Assembly: GCA_017577925.1 (NCBI GenBank)
Contig: PKQU01000002.1
Coordinates: 1-33,894, forward strand
DNA: 33,894 nt
Direction of reading: 5' to 3'
Origin: Bacillota bacterium
GTDB taxonomy: Bacteria; Bacillota; Bacilli; Calditerricolales; Calditerricolaceae
The notes beneath the pieces were generated by a model that was not told where the DNA came from, ran no database searches, and was given only the letters and a program-made list of their open reading frames with translations. Of the stretch, positions 16,540 to 24,821 are shown one piece after another. Within the stretch, counting starts at the first letter, position 1, and every line of letters starts with the position of its first letter. Made by a program: the position numbers and the translations under genes.

Positions 16540-17370
16540 ATGCGGGACCAGCTCACGCGGTGGTTTGGCTTCGCCGAGAAAACCAACGCGGAAGAAGTGC
16601 GTCAGCTGCCGGTCGATCAAATCGAACCCAATCCGTTTCAACCCCGTACGGTGTTTGATGATGAGAAGATCGAGGAATTATGCCAGACCATTCGCACCCA
16701 TGGCGTGATTCAGCCCATCGTAGTCCGGGAAAAGGACGGCCGCTACGAATTGATTGCCGGGGAACGGCGCTGGCGGGCGGTAAAGAAGCTCGGCCTTGCC
16801 ACCATTCCGGCCATCGTGAGGCAGATGACCGATGCCCAGGCCGCCTCGGCCGCCCTGATCGAAAACCTGCAGCGGGAAGGGTTGACAGCCATTGAGGAAG
16901 CGGCCGCCTATCAGCAGCTGATCGAGTTGCACGGCCTGACCCAGGAGAGCTTGGCCCAGCGCCTTGGCAAGGGCCAGTCAACCATCGCCAACAAGCTGCG
17001 CCTCCTTTCGCTTCCCGAGCCGGTGCAACGGGCCCTGTTGGAGCGGAAGATCACGGAGCGCCACGCGCGCGCGCTGTTGCCGTTGAAGGATGAAGCGCTG
17101 CAGTTGAAGGTGTTGAAGGAGATTTTGGACAAGGAGCTCAACGTGAAGCAGACCGAGCAGCGCGTCGCGGCATTGCTGGGCAGGACCGCGCGCCGGCCCA
17201 GAGCCAAGCGGAAGGCGTTTTCGCGCGACCTGCGTTTGGCCATCAACACCCTGCGGCAGTCGATCGACCTTGTCTTGCAATCGGGACTTCCCATTGAGAC
17301 GAACGAGGAGGACGGCGAAGAGTATTACCAATTCATCATCCGCATTCCCAAGAACCGACCCGGGAAATAG
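16540..17370 (+). CDS. noc: Nucleoid occlusion protein Noc (ParB family)
   Basis: ParB-like CTPase that binds Noc-binding sites and blocks Z-ring assembly over the chromosome. The 276-residue product starts MRDQLTRWFGFAEK, resembling the N-terminal membrane-targeting amphipathic helix of B. subtilis Noc. The ParB N-domain has NPFQPR, the CTP-binding motifs GERRWRAVKK and ENLQREGLTAIEEA, and a helix-turn-helix. The position between rsmG and soj and the N-terminal helix argue for Noc rather than a second Spo0J. The ATG has AGGTGG seven bases upstream; the frame's long upstream extension overlaps rsmG and is a shadow. Confidence 0.92.
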   Translation: MRDQLTRWFGFAEKTNAEEVRQLPVDQIEPNPFQPRTVFDDEKIEELCQTIRTHGVIQPIVVREKDGRYELIAGERRWRAVKKLGLATIPAIVRQMTDAQAASAALIENLQREGLTAIEEAAAYQQLIELHGLTQESLAQRLGKGQSTIANKLRLLSLPEPVQRALLERKITERHARALLPLKDEALQLKVLKEILDKELNVKQTEQRVAALLGRTARRPRAKRKAFSRDLRLAINTLRQSIDLVLQSGLPIETNEEDGEEYYQFIIRIPKNRPGK

Positions 17371-17371
17371 C

Positions 17372-17400
17372 GAAAAAGCGACCGGATGCGTCGCTTTTTC
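17372..17400. terminator. Bidirectional terminator after noc
   Basis: Perfect 11-bp inverted repeat GAAAAAGCGAC (17372-17382) and GTCGCTTTTTC (17390-17400) around a seven-base loop, starting two bases after the noc stop. It separates noc from soj. A TAAAAT at 17424-17429 downstream could be a soj -10, but its -35 is poor. Confidence 0.8.
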
Positions 17401-17487
17401 TTCGTTTCGGATCATCCGTACGGTAAAATGGGGACGGATCCTACTGGGACACTTCAAGCGTTTCGGAAAGGAGACCGGAGAGCGGGG

Positions 17488-18249
17488 ATGGGCAAGATCA
17501 TAGCCGTGGCCAACCAGAAGGGCGGTGTGGGGAAGACGACAACGTCCGTCAACCTGGGCGCGTGCCTGAGCACGTTGGGGAAGAAGGTGCTCCTTGTTGA
17601 CATCGATCCGCAGGGCAACACCACGAGCGGCATCGGCATCAACAAGGCCGATGTGCAGTACTGCATCTACGATGTGCTCATCAACGACATCAATCCATTG
17701 GATGCCATTCTGCCGACTAACCTTAAGGGCCTTGACGTCATTCCGGCCACCATTCAACTGGCGGGAGCCGAGATTGAGCTTGTACCGGTGATCTCGCGGG
17801 AGGTGCGGCTGCGCAAGGCCCTCGGCGTGGTGCAAGACCGCTATGACTACATTCTGATCGATTGTCCGCCCTCATTGGGCATTCTAACCGTCAACTCGCT
17901 GACGGCGGCCGACTCGGTCATCATTCCCATTCAGTGCGAATATTACGCCCTGGAGGGGCTGAGCCAGCTGCTCAACACGATTCGTCTGGTGCAGAAACAC
18001 CTCAATCCCGACCTGCGCATCGAAGGCGTCCTCTTGACCATGCTCGACGCGCGCACCAATTTGGGGCTGCAGGTGATCGAAGAAGTGAAAAAGTATTTTA
18101 AGGACAAGGTCTACCGCACGATCATCCCACGGAATGTGCGCTTGAGCGAGGCGCCGAGCCATGGCCAGCCCATTATCACCTACGATCCGAAGAGTCGGGG
18201 GGCGGAAGTGTACATGGAGCTGGCGAAGGAAGTGATCGAGCGTGGCTAA
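17488..18249 (+). CDS. soj: Chromosome partitioning ATPase Soj (ParA)
   Basis: ParA/MinD-type ATPase that works with Spo0J in origin segregation and controls DnaA activity in Bacillus. The 253-residue product has the deviant Walker A KGGVGKTTT at about 11-19, switch regions VDIDPQGNTT and IDCPPSLG, and the long segment IPIQCEYYALEGLSQL. The ATG at 17488 is preceded by GGAG and places the Walker A motif at the usual distance. The frame is open 34 codons earlier, but that stretch includes the terminator region. Its last codons overlap spo0J by eight bases. Confidence 0.96.
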   Translation: MGKIIAVANQKGGVGKTTTSVNLGACLSTLGKKVLLVDIDPQGNTTSGIGINKADVQYCIYDVLINDINPLDAILPTNLKGLDVIPATIQLAGAEIELVPVISREVRLRKALGVVQDRYDYILIDCPPSLGILTVNSLTAADSVIIPIQCEYYALEGLSQLLNTIRLVQKHLNPDLRIEGVLLTMLDARTNLGLQVIEEVKKYFKDKVYRTIIPRNVRLSEAPSHGQPIITYDPKSRGAEVYMELAKEVIERG

Positions 18250-19108
18250 GCGGCTGGGCAAAGGATTGGAGGCCCTGATTCCCCAGCTCAATACCGATGA
18301 GCATGACACGATCACCGAGATCCCCATCGACGAGCTCCGGCCCAATCCCTACCAGCCGCGCCGGGTGTTTGATGAGGCGGCCCTTGCGGAACTGGCCCAA
18401 TCCATTCGTGAGCATGGCGTCGTCCAGCCGATCATCGTGCGGAAGGGCATCAAGGGTTACGATATCGTGGCCGGGGAGCGGCGTTGGCGGGCGGCGAAGT
18501 TGGCCGGCTTGACGAAGATTCCGGCCGTCATCAAGGTGTTCACGGAAGAACAGGTGATGCAGGTTGCGCTGATCGAAAACCTGCAGCGGGAAGACCTCAA
18601 CCCCATTGAAATCGCGCAGGCGTACCAGAAGCTCATGGAAACCTTCAAGCTGACACAGGAGGAACTGGCGCAAAAGGTGGGCAAGAGCCGCCCCCACGTG
18701 GCCAACTTCTTGCGCCTGCTCACGTTGCCCAAGGTGATCCAGGACGATGTTTCACGTGGAACATTGTCCATGGGTCATGCCCGCGCCCTCCTTGGCGTGG
18801 AGGACGACGCCACGCGGATGGAGCTGGCCAAGCAGGCGGTCCGCGAACAGTGGAGCGTGCGCGAACTGGAAGCGCGCGTGCAGCGGTTGCGCGCGGCGAA
18901 GGAGAGGGCGCAGAGCAAGCGGAGGGCTGCGGTGAAAGCGGATCGCGATCCGGTGGTGGCACGGTACGAAGATGCGTTGCGCGCGCATATCGGCACGGCG
19001 GTCAAGATTCGGCAAATGCAACACAGGGGCAAAATCGAAATCGAGTACCTGTCGCGGGAGGACCTGGACCGCATTGTGGCGTTAATCGTGGGCCGGAGCG
19101 CCGAGTGA
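18242..19108 (+). CDS. spo0J: Chromosome partitioning protein Spo0J (ParB)
   Basis: CTP-dependent sliding clamp loaded at parS that recruits SMC and regulates Soj. The 288-residue protein begins MAKRLGKGLEALIP (the GTG start is read as Met). It has the N-domain with NPYQPRRVFD, CTP motifs GERRWRAAK and ENLQREDLNPIE, the parS-binding helix-turn-helix (GKSRPHVANFLRLL) and a C-terminal dimerisation region. The start overlaps the soj stop. A parS site is embedded in the coding sequence, translated as DVSRGT. Confidence 0.96.
   Translation: MAKRLGKGLEALIPQLNTDEHDTITEIPIDELRPNPYQPRRVFDEAALAELAQSIREHGVVQPIIVRKGIKGYDIVAGERRWRAAKLAGLTKIPAVIKVFTEEQVMQVALIENLQREDLNPIEIAQAYQKLMETFKLTQEELAQKVGKSRPHVANFLRLLTLPKVIQDDVSRGTLSMGHARALLGVEDDATRMELAKQAVREQWSVRELEARVQRLRAAKERAQSKRRAAVKADRDPVVARYEDALRAHIGTAVKIRQMQHRGKIEIEYLSREDLDRIVALIVGRSAE
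18748..18763 (+). promoter_or_regulatory. parS site inside spo0J
   Basis: TGTTTCACGTGGAACA, the same 16-mer as the site at 16437. Within spo0J it encodes part of DDVSRGTLS. An intragenic parS in spo0J is also known in B. subtilis. Confidence 0.93.
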
Positions 19109-19141
19109 GGAAGGAATTTCGTGGGCGGAAGGAGGGGCAGG

Positions 19142-20302
19142 ATGACGCGCACCATCCGCTATCTGGACAATGCCGCCTCGACGTGGCCCAAGCCGCCGGG
19201 CGTTGCCGAGGCGATGAAGGCGTGTGTGGAGGCCTTTGCCGCCAATCCCGGGCGCGGTGGGCACGAGCTGGCGCAAAAGGCCGCCCGCGTGGTGGCCCAG
19301 GCTCGTACTTATTTGGCGCGGCTCTTTGGCGTGCGCGATCCCCGTGACCTTTTCTTTTTTGCCAATGCGACACAGGCCTTGAACCAGGCCCTGAAGGGGT
19401 ACCTGCGCCCGGGGGATCACGTGGTGGCCTCGGCCGTGGAGCACAATTCGGTTCGCCGCCCGCTTGAGCATCTGCGCCGCACGCGGGGGGTGGAGGTGAC
19501 GTATGTGCCGCCCCGGGAAGACGGCTTGTTTGCCGCCGACGACTTTCTCGCCGCGCTTCGGCCAAACACGCGGCTGGTCGCCGTCACCCACGCTTCCAAC
19601 GTGACCGGTGTGATTCTACCGGTGGCGGACATCGGCGAGCGCTTGCGACCGCGCGGGATTCCGCTGCTGGTGGATGCCTCGCAAACGGCCGGTGTGTTGC
19701 CCATCGACGTGACGGCCATGAACATTGCCCTGTTGGCCTTCCCCGGGCACAAGGGACTGTATGGGCCCCAAGGGACGGGCGGATTGTATGCCGCCCCCGA
19801 CCTGGACCTCGAACCGCTCCTGCATGGGGGCACGGGCAGCCATTCTGAAGACATTGACCAACCGGCGGTTCGCCCCGAACGCTACGAAAGCGGAACCCTC
19901 AACACCCCAGGCATTGCCGGGCTGCTCGAGGGGGTCAAATTTGTGTTGGCCACGGGCGTGGAAACCATTCACCGCCACGAATGGGGGCTGGCGCGGGAGA
20001 CAATCGAGCGGCTGAGGGCCATTCCCGGCGTGCGTGTGTACGGGCCTCCTCCTTCGGTTGAACGGGTTGGCGTGGTTTCGTTTACGGTCTCCGGCGTCGA
20101 TCCGGCGGAGGTGGCCGCCATTTTGGATCGCGAATATGGGATTGCGGTGCGCGCCGGTTTCCACTGCAGTCCCCTCGGCCACGAAGCGGTCGGGACCGGT
20201 GACCGGGGGACGGTGCGGGCCAGCTTCGGCTACTTTAACGGCCCCGATGACGTGGAGGCGCTGGCGGCAGCCGTGCGCGAGATTGCCGAAGCCTTTTCCT
20301 GA
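19142..20302 (+). CDS. Cysteine desulfurase-like class V aminotransferase
   Basis: PLP enzyme of the class V family, closest in pattern to cysteine-desulfurase-like proteins (YLDNAASTWPKPPGV at the start). The 386-residue product shows the PLP-contacting LLVDASQTAGV around Asp178. The Schiff-base Lys204 lies in FPGHKGLYGPQGTGG. Cys342 in RAGFHCSPLGHEAVGTG sits where desulfurases keep the sulfur-accepting cysteine. It likely removes sulfur or selenium from cysteine or a related amino acid, but the substrate is not shown. No iron-sulfur scaffold gene is nearby. The ATG has GGAGG seven bases upstream. It starts 33 bases after spo0J with no terminator between, so it is probably co-transcribed. 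Confidence 0.85.
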   Translation: MTRTIRYLDNAASTWPKPPGVAEAMKACVEAFAANPGRGGHELAQKAARVVAQARTYLARLFGVRDPRDLFFFANATQALNQALKGYLRPGDHVVASAVEHNSVRRPLEHLRRTRGVEVTYVPPREDGLFAADDFLAALRPNTRLVAVTHASNVTGVILPVADIGERLRPRGIPLLVDASQTAGVLPIDVTAMNIALLAFPGHKGLYGPQGTGGLYAAPDLDLEPLLHGGTGSHSEDIDQPAVRPERYESGTLNTPGIAGLLEGVKFVLATGVETIHRHEWGLARETIERLRAIPGVRVYGPPPSVERVGVVSFTVSGVDPAEVAAILDREYGIAVRAGFHCSPLGHEAVGTGDRGTVRASFGYFNGPDDVEALAAAVREIAEAFS

Positions 20303-20305
20303 CGA

Positions 20306-20342
20306 GGAGCGGACGGGAGACCAGACCGCGGGGAGCGGACGG
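20306..20342 (+). repeat. Short direct repeat before the DUF554 gene
   Basis: GGAGCGGACGG occurs at 20306-20316 and again at 20332-20342, in a 50-base purine-rich gap. It may be a small tandem duplication of a ribosome-binding-like stretch. No terminator is seen here. Confidence 0.5.
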
Positions 20343-20353
20343 AGGTATGGAGG

Positions 20354-21091
20354 ATGGCGCTATGGGGAACAGTGGTGAATGCCCTTTCCATTGTCGCCGG
20401 AGCCGTGGTGGGGGTTTGGTTTTCCGGGATGCCGGAGCGTCTTCGCCAAACGTTGATGCACGGGTTGGGGTTGGCGGTGGCGGTGATCGGGCTCAAAATG
20501 GCGCTGGAGATGGATCGGCCCCTTGTGGTGATTGCCAGCCTGGTGATCGGCGGGGCCATCGGCGAGGGGTTGCGCCTGGAAGATCGGCTGCAGCAGGCGG
20601 GAGCCCGGTTGGAAGCGTGGTTCGGACGGGGACGGGGGGACATCGCCACCGCCTTTGTGACCGCGGCGCTGGTCTACTGCATTGGCCCGATGGCCGTGCT
20701 GGGGGCGTTGGAGAGCGGCTTGCGCGGGAACCATGCGGTGCTGTACCTGAAGGCGGCCCTCGATGGGATTACGGCGGTTATGTTCAGCGCGACGATGGGC
20801 ATCGGCGTCATCTTCGCGGCGGTGGCCGTGTTGGTCTACCAGGGGGTGATCGCCCTCAGCGCCCACGCCGTCGCCGCCATCGTGCCGGATGCGATGCTGC
20901 AGGCCATGGTTGGGGAGCTGACGGCGGTTGGGGGCTTGTTGATTGCGGGGATAGGCATCAACCTGTTGGGCCTACAAAGAATTCGTGTGGGCAACCTGTT
21001 GCCGGCGCTGGTCATCGCTGTCCTGAGCGTGCCCGTGCTGCCGGTTGTGGAAGCGGGGTTTCGGGTGATCCGTGAGGGACTGGGGTTCTGA
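20354..21091 (+). CDS. DUF554 membrane protein (YdfK/YqgA type)
   Basis: Integral membrane protein of 245 residues with about six or seven hydrophobic segments. It has the DUF554 hallmarks: a start of GTVVNALSIVAGAVVG, the glycine-rich IASLVIGGAIGEGLRLEDRL, a central GDIATAFVTAALVYCIGPMA, and GGLLIAGIGINLLGL near the C-terminus. The family is thought to be a transporter, but its substrate is unknown. B. subtilis has no such gene at this locus. The 3' end overlaps the next gene by 20 bases, so the two are probably co-expressed. Confidence 0.85.
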   Translation: MALWGTVVNALSIVAGAVVGVWFSGMPERLRQTLMHGLGLAVAVIGLKMALEMDRPLVVIASLVIGGAIGEGLRLEDRLQQAGARLEAWFGRGRGDIATAFVTAALVYCIGPMAVLGALESGLRGNHAVLYLKAALDGITAVMFSATMGIGVIFAAVAVLVYQGVIALSAHAVAAIVPDAMLQAMVGELTAVGGLLIAGIGINLLGLQRIRVGNLLPALVIAVLSVPVLPVVEAGFRVIREGLGF

Positions 21092-21992
21092 ATCGGTGTA
21101 CGAGCGACCATGGGGCTTTGTGGTGAATCCGCTGGCCGGAGGTGGACGCGGCAGGCAGGTGTGGTGCGCCCTCGAACGGCTGCTGGTGTGCACGAAGGTG
21201 CCGTACCGCGCGTGGATCACCCAGCGACCGGGTGAGGCGGTCACCCTGGCCCGAGAAGCGGTGCGGCGCGGGGTGAGAGCGGTGGTGGCCATCGGCGGCG
21301 ATGGTACGGTGCACGAGGTGGTCAATGGCATGTGGGAGACGGGCGTGCCGCTCGGCTGTGTGCCGGCCGGTTCGGGGAACGATTTTGTCCGCGCCTTGAA
21401 GATTCCCGATGAACCCGCCGCGGCCTGGAACCGGTTGTGCGCCTTCCACGTGCGTTCCCTCGACCTCGTTCGCGTCAACGGCGAGATCGTGGTCAATGCG
21501 GCGGGCATTGGACTTGACGGCACGGTGGCGGCGGTGGTCAACCGGTCGCCGTACAAGCGGTGGCTCAATTGGCTGCGCATCGGAAAAGCGGCCTACGTCG
21601 TCGGCCTGTTGCACGTGCTGGCCCGCTATGAACCGCTGTCCGCAACCCTCGACGTGGACGGTCGCGCCTTGCGGTTTCCCCGTACCTGGCTGGTGGCGAT
21701 AAGCAACCTGCCGTTCTATGGCGGCGGCATGAACATTTGTCCCCTTGCCGCCGGCGACGATGGCCAGCTGGATGTGTGCGTGGTGAGCGGAATCGGTGCG
21801 GGCCGCCTGCTGCGGTTGTTTCCGCGCGTGTTTCGGGGCCGGCACATCGACGATGCGGCCATCACCCTGTTGCGGGGCAAGGAGATTCGCTTGCGTCTGG
21901 CGCGTCCGTTGCCGGGTCACTTGGATGGCGAGCTCACCGTAGCCGCTACGTGGACCGCCCAGGTGTTGCCGCGCGCGCTCAAGGTGCTCTGA
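21072..21992 (+). CDS. Diacylglycerol kinase-family lipid kinase (YegS/DagK type)
   Basis: Lipid kinase fold protein of up to 306 residues. The N-terminal catalytic domain has the nucleotide-binding GGDGTVHEVVNG at 75-86 and GSGNDF at 100-105; the C-terminal beta-sandwich includes NLPFYGGGMNICPLA. Related proteins phosphorylate diacylglycerol or other lipids; the substrate cannot be set here. The start is uncertain: the GTG at 21072 overlaps DUF554, while the GTG at 21096 gives a tighter N-terminus (VYERPWGFVVNPLAGGG). A terminator follows. Confidence 0.82.
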   Translation: MRDWGSESVYERPWGFVVNPLAGGGRGRQVWCALERLLVCTKVPYRAWITQRPGEAVTLAREAVRRGVRAVVAIGGDGTVHEVVNGMWETGVPLGCVPAGSGNDFVRALKIPDEPAAAWNRLCAFHVRSLDLVRVNGEIVVNAAGIGLDGTVAAVVNRSPYKRWLNWLRIGKAAYVVGLLHVLARYEPLSATLDVDGRALRFPRTWLVAISNLPFYGGGMNICPLAAGDDGQLDVCVVSGIGAGRLLRLFPRVFRGRHIDDAAITLLRGKEIRLRLARPLPGHLDGELTVAATWTAQVLPRALKVL

Positions 21993-22028
21993 CGAAAAGC
22001 GGATTCTCGCGAGCGGGAGAAAAAAGAA

Positions 22029-22065
22029 AGAGGCTGCCGTTAGGAGAGAGCGGCAGTCTCTTTTT
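22029..22065. terminator. Bidirectional terminator between lipid kinase gene and yyaC
   Basis: AGAGGCTGCCG (22029-22039) pairs with CGGCAGTCTCT (22051-22061) with one G-T pair, followed by T residues on the plus strand and by a T-rich tract on the minus strand. The yyaC stop codon lies in the loop, so the same hairpin can serve both convergent transcripts. Confidence 0.8.
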
Positions 22066-22633
22066 GTTGCCAGCGGCGGACGGCGTGGAGGATGGCTTCC
22101 GCCATCACGTCGGCCATTTTCATCACCACCGACAGGCGTGTGTTTTGCAAGACGAAGTATTCCATAAACCCGCCGACGTTGACGATGCCGGTCATGTGGA
22201 GGGAACCGACGGGCGGAAGGTTTTTCTGTACGCCGGCACCGGGTTTCACCGGTCCCTCGTCGAGGGTAATGGTTCCGACATGCTGGAATTGGCCGAGACA
22301 GGCATCAAGGGCGAGGATGTACGGGTCGCGGTGGGTGCGGGAAATGCGGCCGATGGTTTCCACCAGGTTGACAGCGTGGACAGGGTGGTCCAGCGTGCCG
22401 TACACCGGGATAGGGGCCGGGAGGTGGCGCGCCAGTTTGCTGCCGACCAGGGGACCCAGGGCGTCGCCGGTTGACCGGTCGGTACCGATGCACAGGATAA
22501 TCAGTTCTTTTTGTCGGACATCCTGCATAAATGTGTGCAGCAGGTGATGGGATAAGCAGTCCACGGCCCGTTCGTCGAGGTAGTCCACCTTTACAGGGAA
22601 ACGGCGCTCCAGCGCGTTGCGAAGTGGTTTCAT
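22040..22633 (-). CDS. yyaC: Spore protein YyaC (DUF1256, GPR-like)
   Basis: Sporulation protein related in fold to the germination protease GPR, found in endospore formers and made under forespore control in B. subtilis. The 197-residue product has ELIILCIGTDRSTGDALGP at 43-61, ALDACLGQFQHVGTI, and GVQKNLPPVGSLHMTGIVNVGG in order. The ATG at 22633 has GGAGGG six bases upstream; the frame is open 23 codons earlier but without family similarity. It is the only complete minus-strand gene in the right arm. Confidence 0.93.
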   Translation of the reverse strand: MKPLRNALERRFPVKVDYLDERAVDCLSHHLLHTFMQDVRQKELIILCIGTDRSTGDALGPLVGSKLARHLPAPIPVYGTLDHPVHAVNLVETIGRISRTHRDPYILALDACLGQFQHVGTITLDEGPVKPGAGVQKNLPPVGSLHMTGIVNVGGFMEYFVLQNTRLSVVMKMADVMAEAILHAVRRWQQKETAALS

Positions 22634-22653
22634 GGTGCCCTCCGGAAAAAGGG

Positions 22654-22663
22654 TAGTATTCCC
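22654..22663 (-). promoter_or_regulatory. Possible forespore (sigma F/G) -10 element of yyaC
   Basis: On the minus strand, GGGAATACTA fits the sigma F/G -10 pattern GGnnAnAnTR. It lies about 20 bases before the yyaC ATG. The matching -35 (GYATA at 15 bases) is poor, so the call is tentative. Confidence 0.3.
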
Positions 22664-22738
22664 AGTATACAGCGGAAACGCACTGGATATACCTGCGCAC
22701 ACCGCTGGAGGTGGGGCCGGCTTGTGGGAGGGGTTGGG

Positions 22739-23770
22739 GTGTGGAAGCGTGGTCTATCCATCGGCTGTACCATCATTGGCACGACCATCGGGGCTGGATT
22801 TGCGTCGGGGCGTGAAATTTGGGAGTTTTTCGCCTCCTATGGGCCCGCCGGGGCTGCGGGCATTCTGTTGGCCATGGCCCTGTTTGTCACCGCGTGCGCG
22901 CTTCTGTTGCGATTGGGCCAGCGGGTTGGGGACGGGCGGGCCCGCTCGGTGTTGACGGCGCTGATGGGACCGTGGTGGGCGCGCCTCTGCGAGGGGATGT
23001 TGCTGGCCCATTGGTTTTCCCTCAGCGCGGTCATGTTTGCGGGCAGCGGCGTCACGGTGGCCCAGTGGGGTGGCACATACCGATGGGGGGTCGTTGTCAT
23101 CGCGGTGCTGGTGTGGGTGATGGTCAGTTTGGGCCTCACTGGCGTGCTGGCCATCAACCTGATCGTCACCCCGCTGCTCATTGGGGTGCTGGGCGCGGTG
23201 GTGAGCATTGCGCTGTGGAATGCGCCGTTGCAGCCGGCGCCTCCGCCGGTCTCCCTGCCCGTGTGGGGTTCGGCGGTGGTGTACGCTGCCTTGAATGTGT
23301 CGCCTTTGATTGCCGTTCTCGCCCAGCTCGGCGCGTCCATCCGGCGAACAGGGGAGATTGCGGTGGCCGCCGGGACGAGCTATGTGGTGCTCGCCGGGCT
23401 GGCCCTGCTGTACAACGCTGCGCTGCTGAATTCCGGCCCGGAGATGGAGGCGATGGACATCCCCCTGTTTTGGTTGGCCCGTTTCTTGCCCCCGCAGGCG
23501 GCCCTGGTCGTCACCGCCGTCTTGTGGCTGGCCCTCTTCACCACAGCGATCAGCGGAGTCTACGGGTTGACCAGACGGCTGTCCGAAAGCACGGGACGTT
23601 CACCGGCGGCGGTGGCCCTGGTGCTCACGGTATTGGTGGCTCTGGTGAGCCAGTTCGGATTTGCCCGCCTCGTCGCCATCTTCTATCCGCTTTTCGGCCT
23701 GTGCAATTTGGCGCTGCTTGCGCGGGTGCTGGCCTATCCGCTAGCATTAGAGACGAAGCGGCCGACCTAG
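22739..23770 (+). CDS. YkvI-like integral membrane protein
   Basis: Polytopic membrane protein of 343 residues with about ten transmembrane segments. It starts WKRGLSIGCTIIGTTIGAGF, a glycine-rich first helix typical of amino-acid-transporter-like (APC-superfamily) folds and of the YkvI family. A transport role is likely, but no substrate is visible. The GTG at 22739 has GGAGG upstream; an in-frame GTG five codons earlier is the alternative. It is divergent from yyaC across a roughly 100-base gap and is followed after about 45 bases by the MscS gene. Confidence 0.75.
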   Translation: MWKRGLSIGCTIIGTTIGAGFASGREIWEFFASYGPAGAAGILLAMALFVTACALLLRLGQRVGDGRARSVLTALMGPWWARLCEGMLLAHWFSLSAVMFAGSGVTVAQWGGTYRWGVVVIAVLVWVMVSLGLTGVLAINLIVTPLLIGVLGAVVSIALWNAPLQPAPPPVSLPVWGSAVVYAALNVSPLIAVLAQLGASIRRTGEIAVAAGTSYVVLAGLALLYNAALLNSGPEMEAMDIPLFWLARFLPPQAALVVTAVLWLALFTTAISGVYGLTRRLSESTGRSPAAVALVLTVLVALVSQFGFARLVAIFYPLFGLCNLALLARVLAYPLALETKRPT

Positions 23771-23816
23771 GCCGGTTGCGGGGAAGCGCATGCTTCTGCG
23801 GAGGGGGAACAGCCAC

Positions 23817-24722
23817 ATGGATTGGGCGGTGGAGCAATGGACGCAATTTGATGCGTGGTATCAGAAGCTGTTTCGCTCGCTCCATGCCGCGGTGGCCAAT
23901 CCCGACTTGTGGTTGCACGTGGTCACGGTCGGCGTGAAGATCTTGGCCATCCTTGTCGGCACGCATTTGGCTGTTCGCCTGGCCCGCACGGTGATCGAGC
24001 GCCTCGTTGAACAACGGGACAAGGGGCGCATCGCCATCAACGAACGGCGTCTGCGCACGATGGCCTCGTTGATGGTCAACGTTGCCACCTATACGCTGTA
24101 TTTCCTGGCGATGCTGCTCGTGCTCGGGCAGTTGGGATTTGACCTGCGCCCCATTCTGGCGGGCGCCGGTGTGGTGGGACTGGCTGTCGGCTTTGGCGCG
24201 CAGAACCTTGTGCGTGACGTGATCACCGGCTTTTTCATCATTTTCGAGGACCAGTTTGCCGTTGGCGATGTCATCCAGGTCGGCCAGTACAAGGGCACCG
24301 TAATCGAAATGGGGCTTCGCGTGACGAAAATCCGCAGCTGGACCGGCGAGGTGCACATCATCCCCAACGGGCGCATCACCGAGGTGACCAACTTCTCCGT
24401 GGCCAACGCCCTGGCCGTGGTCGACGTGGGCCTGGCGTACGACATCGACGTGGACAAGGCTATGCGCGTGCTGCGCGAGGAGGTTCTCGAACAGGCCCAT
24501 CGAGAGCTTTCGGATCTTGTTGCCAAACCGGAGGTCCTCGGGGTCGAGCAGTTTAGTCCCTCGGGGATGATGCTCCGGGTGGTGGCCGAGTGCAAGCCCA
24601 ACACGCAATTTGCCGTGGCCCGCGCGATGCGGCAGATGATCAAAGAGGCCTTTGACCGACACGGCATCCCCATCCTGCAGCCGCACATGGTTATGGTTCA
24701 GCGTACGTCTCCACAGGCGTGA
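23817..24722 (+). CDS. Small-conductance mechanosensitive channel (MscS family)
   Basis: MscS channel that opens under membrane tension during osmotic downshock. The product is 301 residues with three membrane segments. The third is the pore helix, with GAGVVGLAVGFGAQNLVRDV followed by ITGFFIIFEDQFAVGDVI. The cytoplasmic beta domain includes GTVIEMGLRVTKIRSWTGEV and IPNGRI. The ATG at 23817 follows GGAGGGGG; an ATG nine codons earlier is also possible. No terminator follows, and the yyzM promoter overlaps the stop codon. Confidence 0.92.
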   Translation: MDWAVEQWTQFDAWYQKLFRSLHAAVANPDLWLHVVTVGVKILAILVGTHLAVRLARTVIERLVEQRDKGRIAINERRLRTMASLMVNVATYTLYFLAMLLVLGQLGFDLRPILAGAGVVGLAVGFGAQNLVRDVITGFFIIFEDQFAVGDVIQVGQYKGTVIEMGLRVTKIRSWTGEVHIIPNGRITEVTNFSVANALAVVDVGLAYDIDVDKAMRVLREEVLEQAHRELSDLVAKPEVLGVEQFSPSGMMLRVVAECKPNTQFAVARAMRQMIKEAFDRHGIPILQPHMVMVQRTSPQA

Positions 24723-24748
24723 CACGTGGCCACACCCTGGGGTATAAT
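24719..24748 (+). promoter_or_regulatory. Sigma-A promoter of the DUF951 gene
   Basis: GTGACA (24719-24724), 18-base spacer, perfect TATAAT (24743-24748). The -10 lies in the middle of an inverted repeat, TGGGGT (24738-24743) and ACCCCA (24751-24756). Confidence 0.75.
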
Positions 24749-24821
24749 GAACCCCAATCAGGCCAAAACACAGGCAAGCCGGGAGGTGCGGGCCCAACGT
24801 GCAGGCGTGAGGCCGAGTGCC

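Noticed and set aside
17356..17369. Half match to a Noc-binding site (CCCGGGAAAT) at the end of noc
   Set aside because: Only one half of the palindrome ATTTCCCGGGAAAT is present, and it is explained by the final noc codons.
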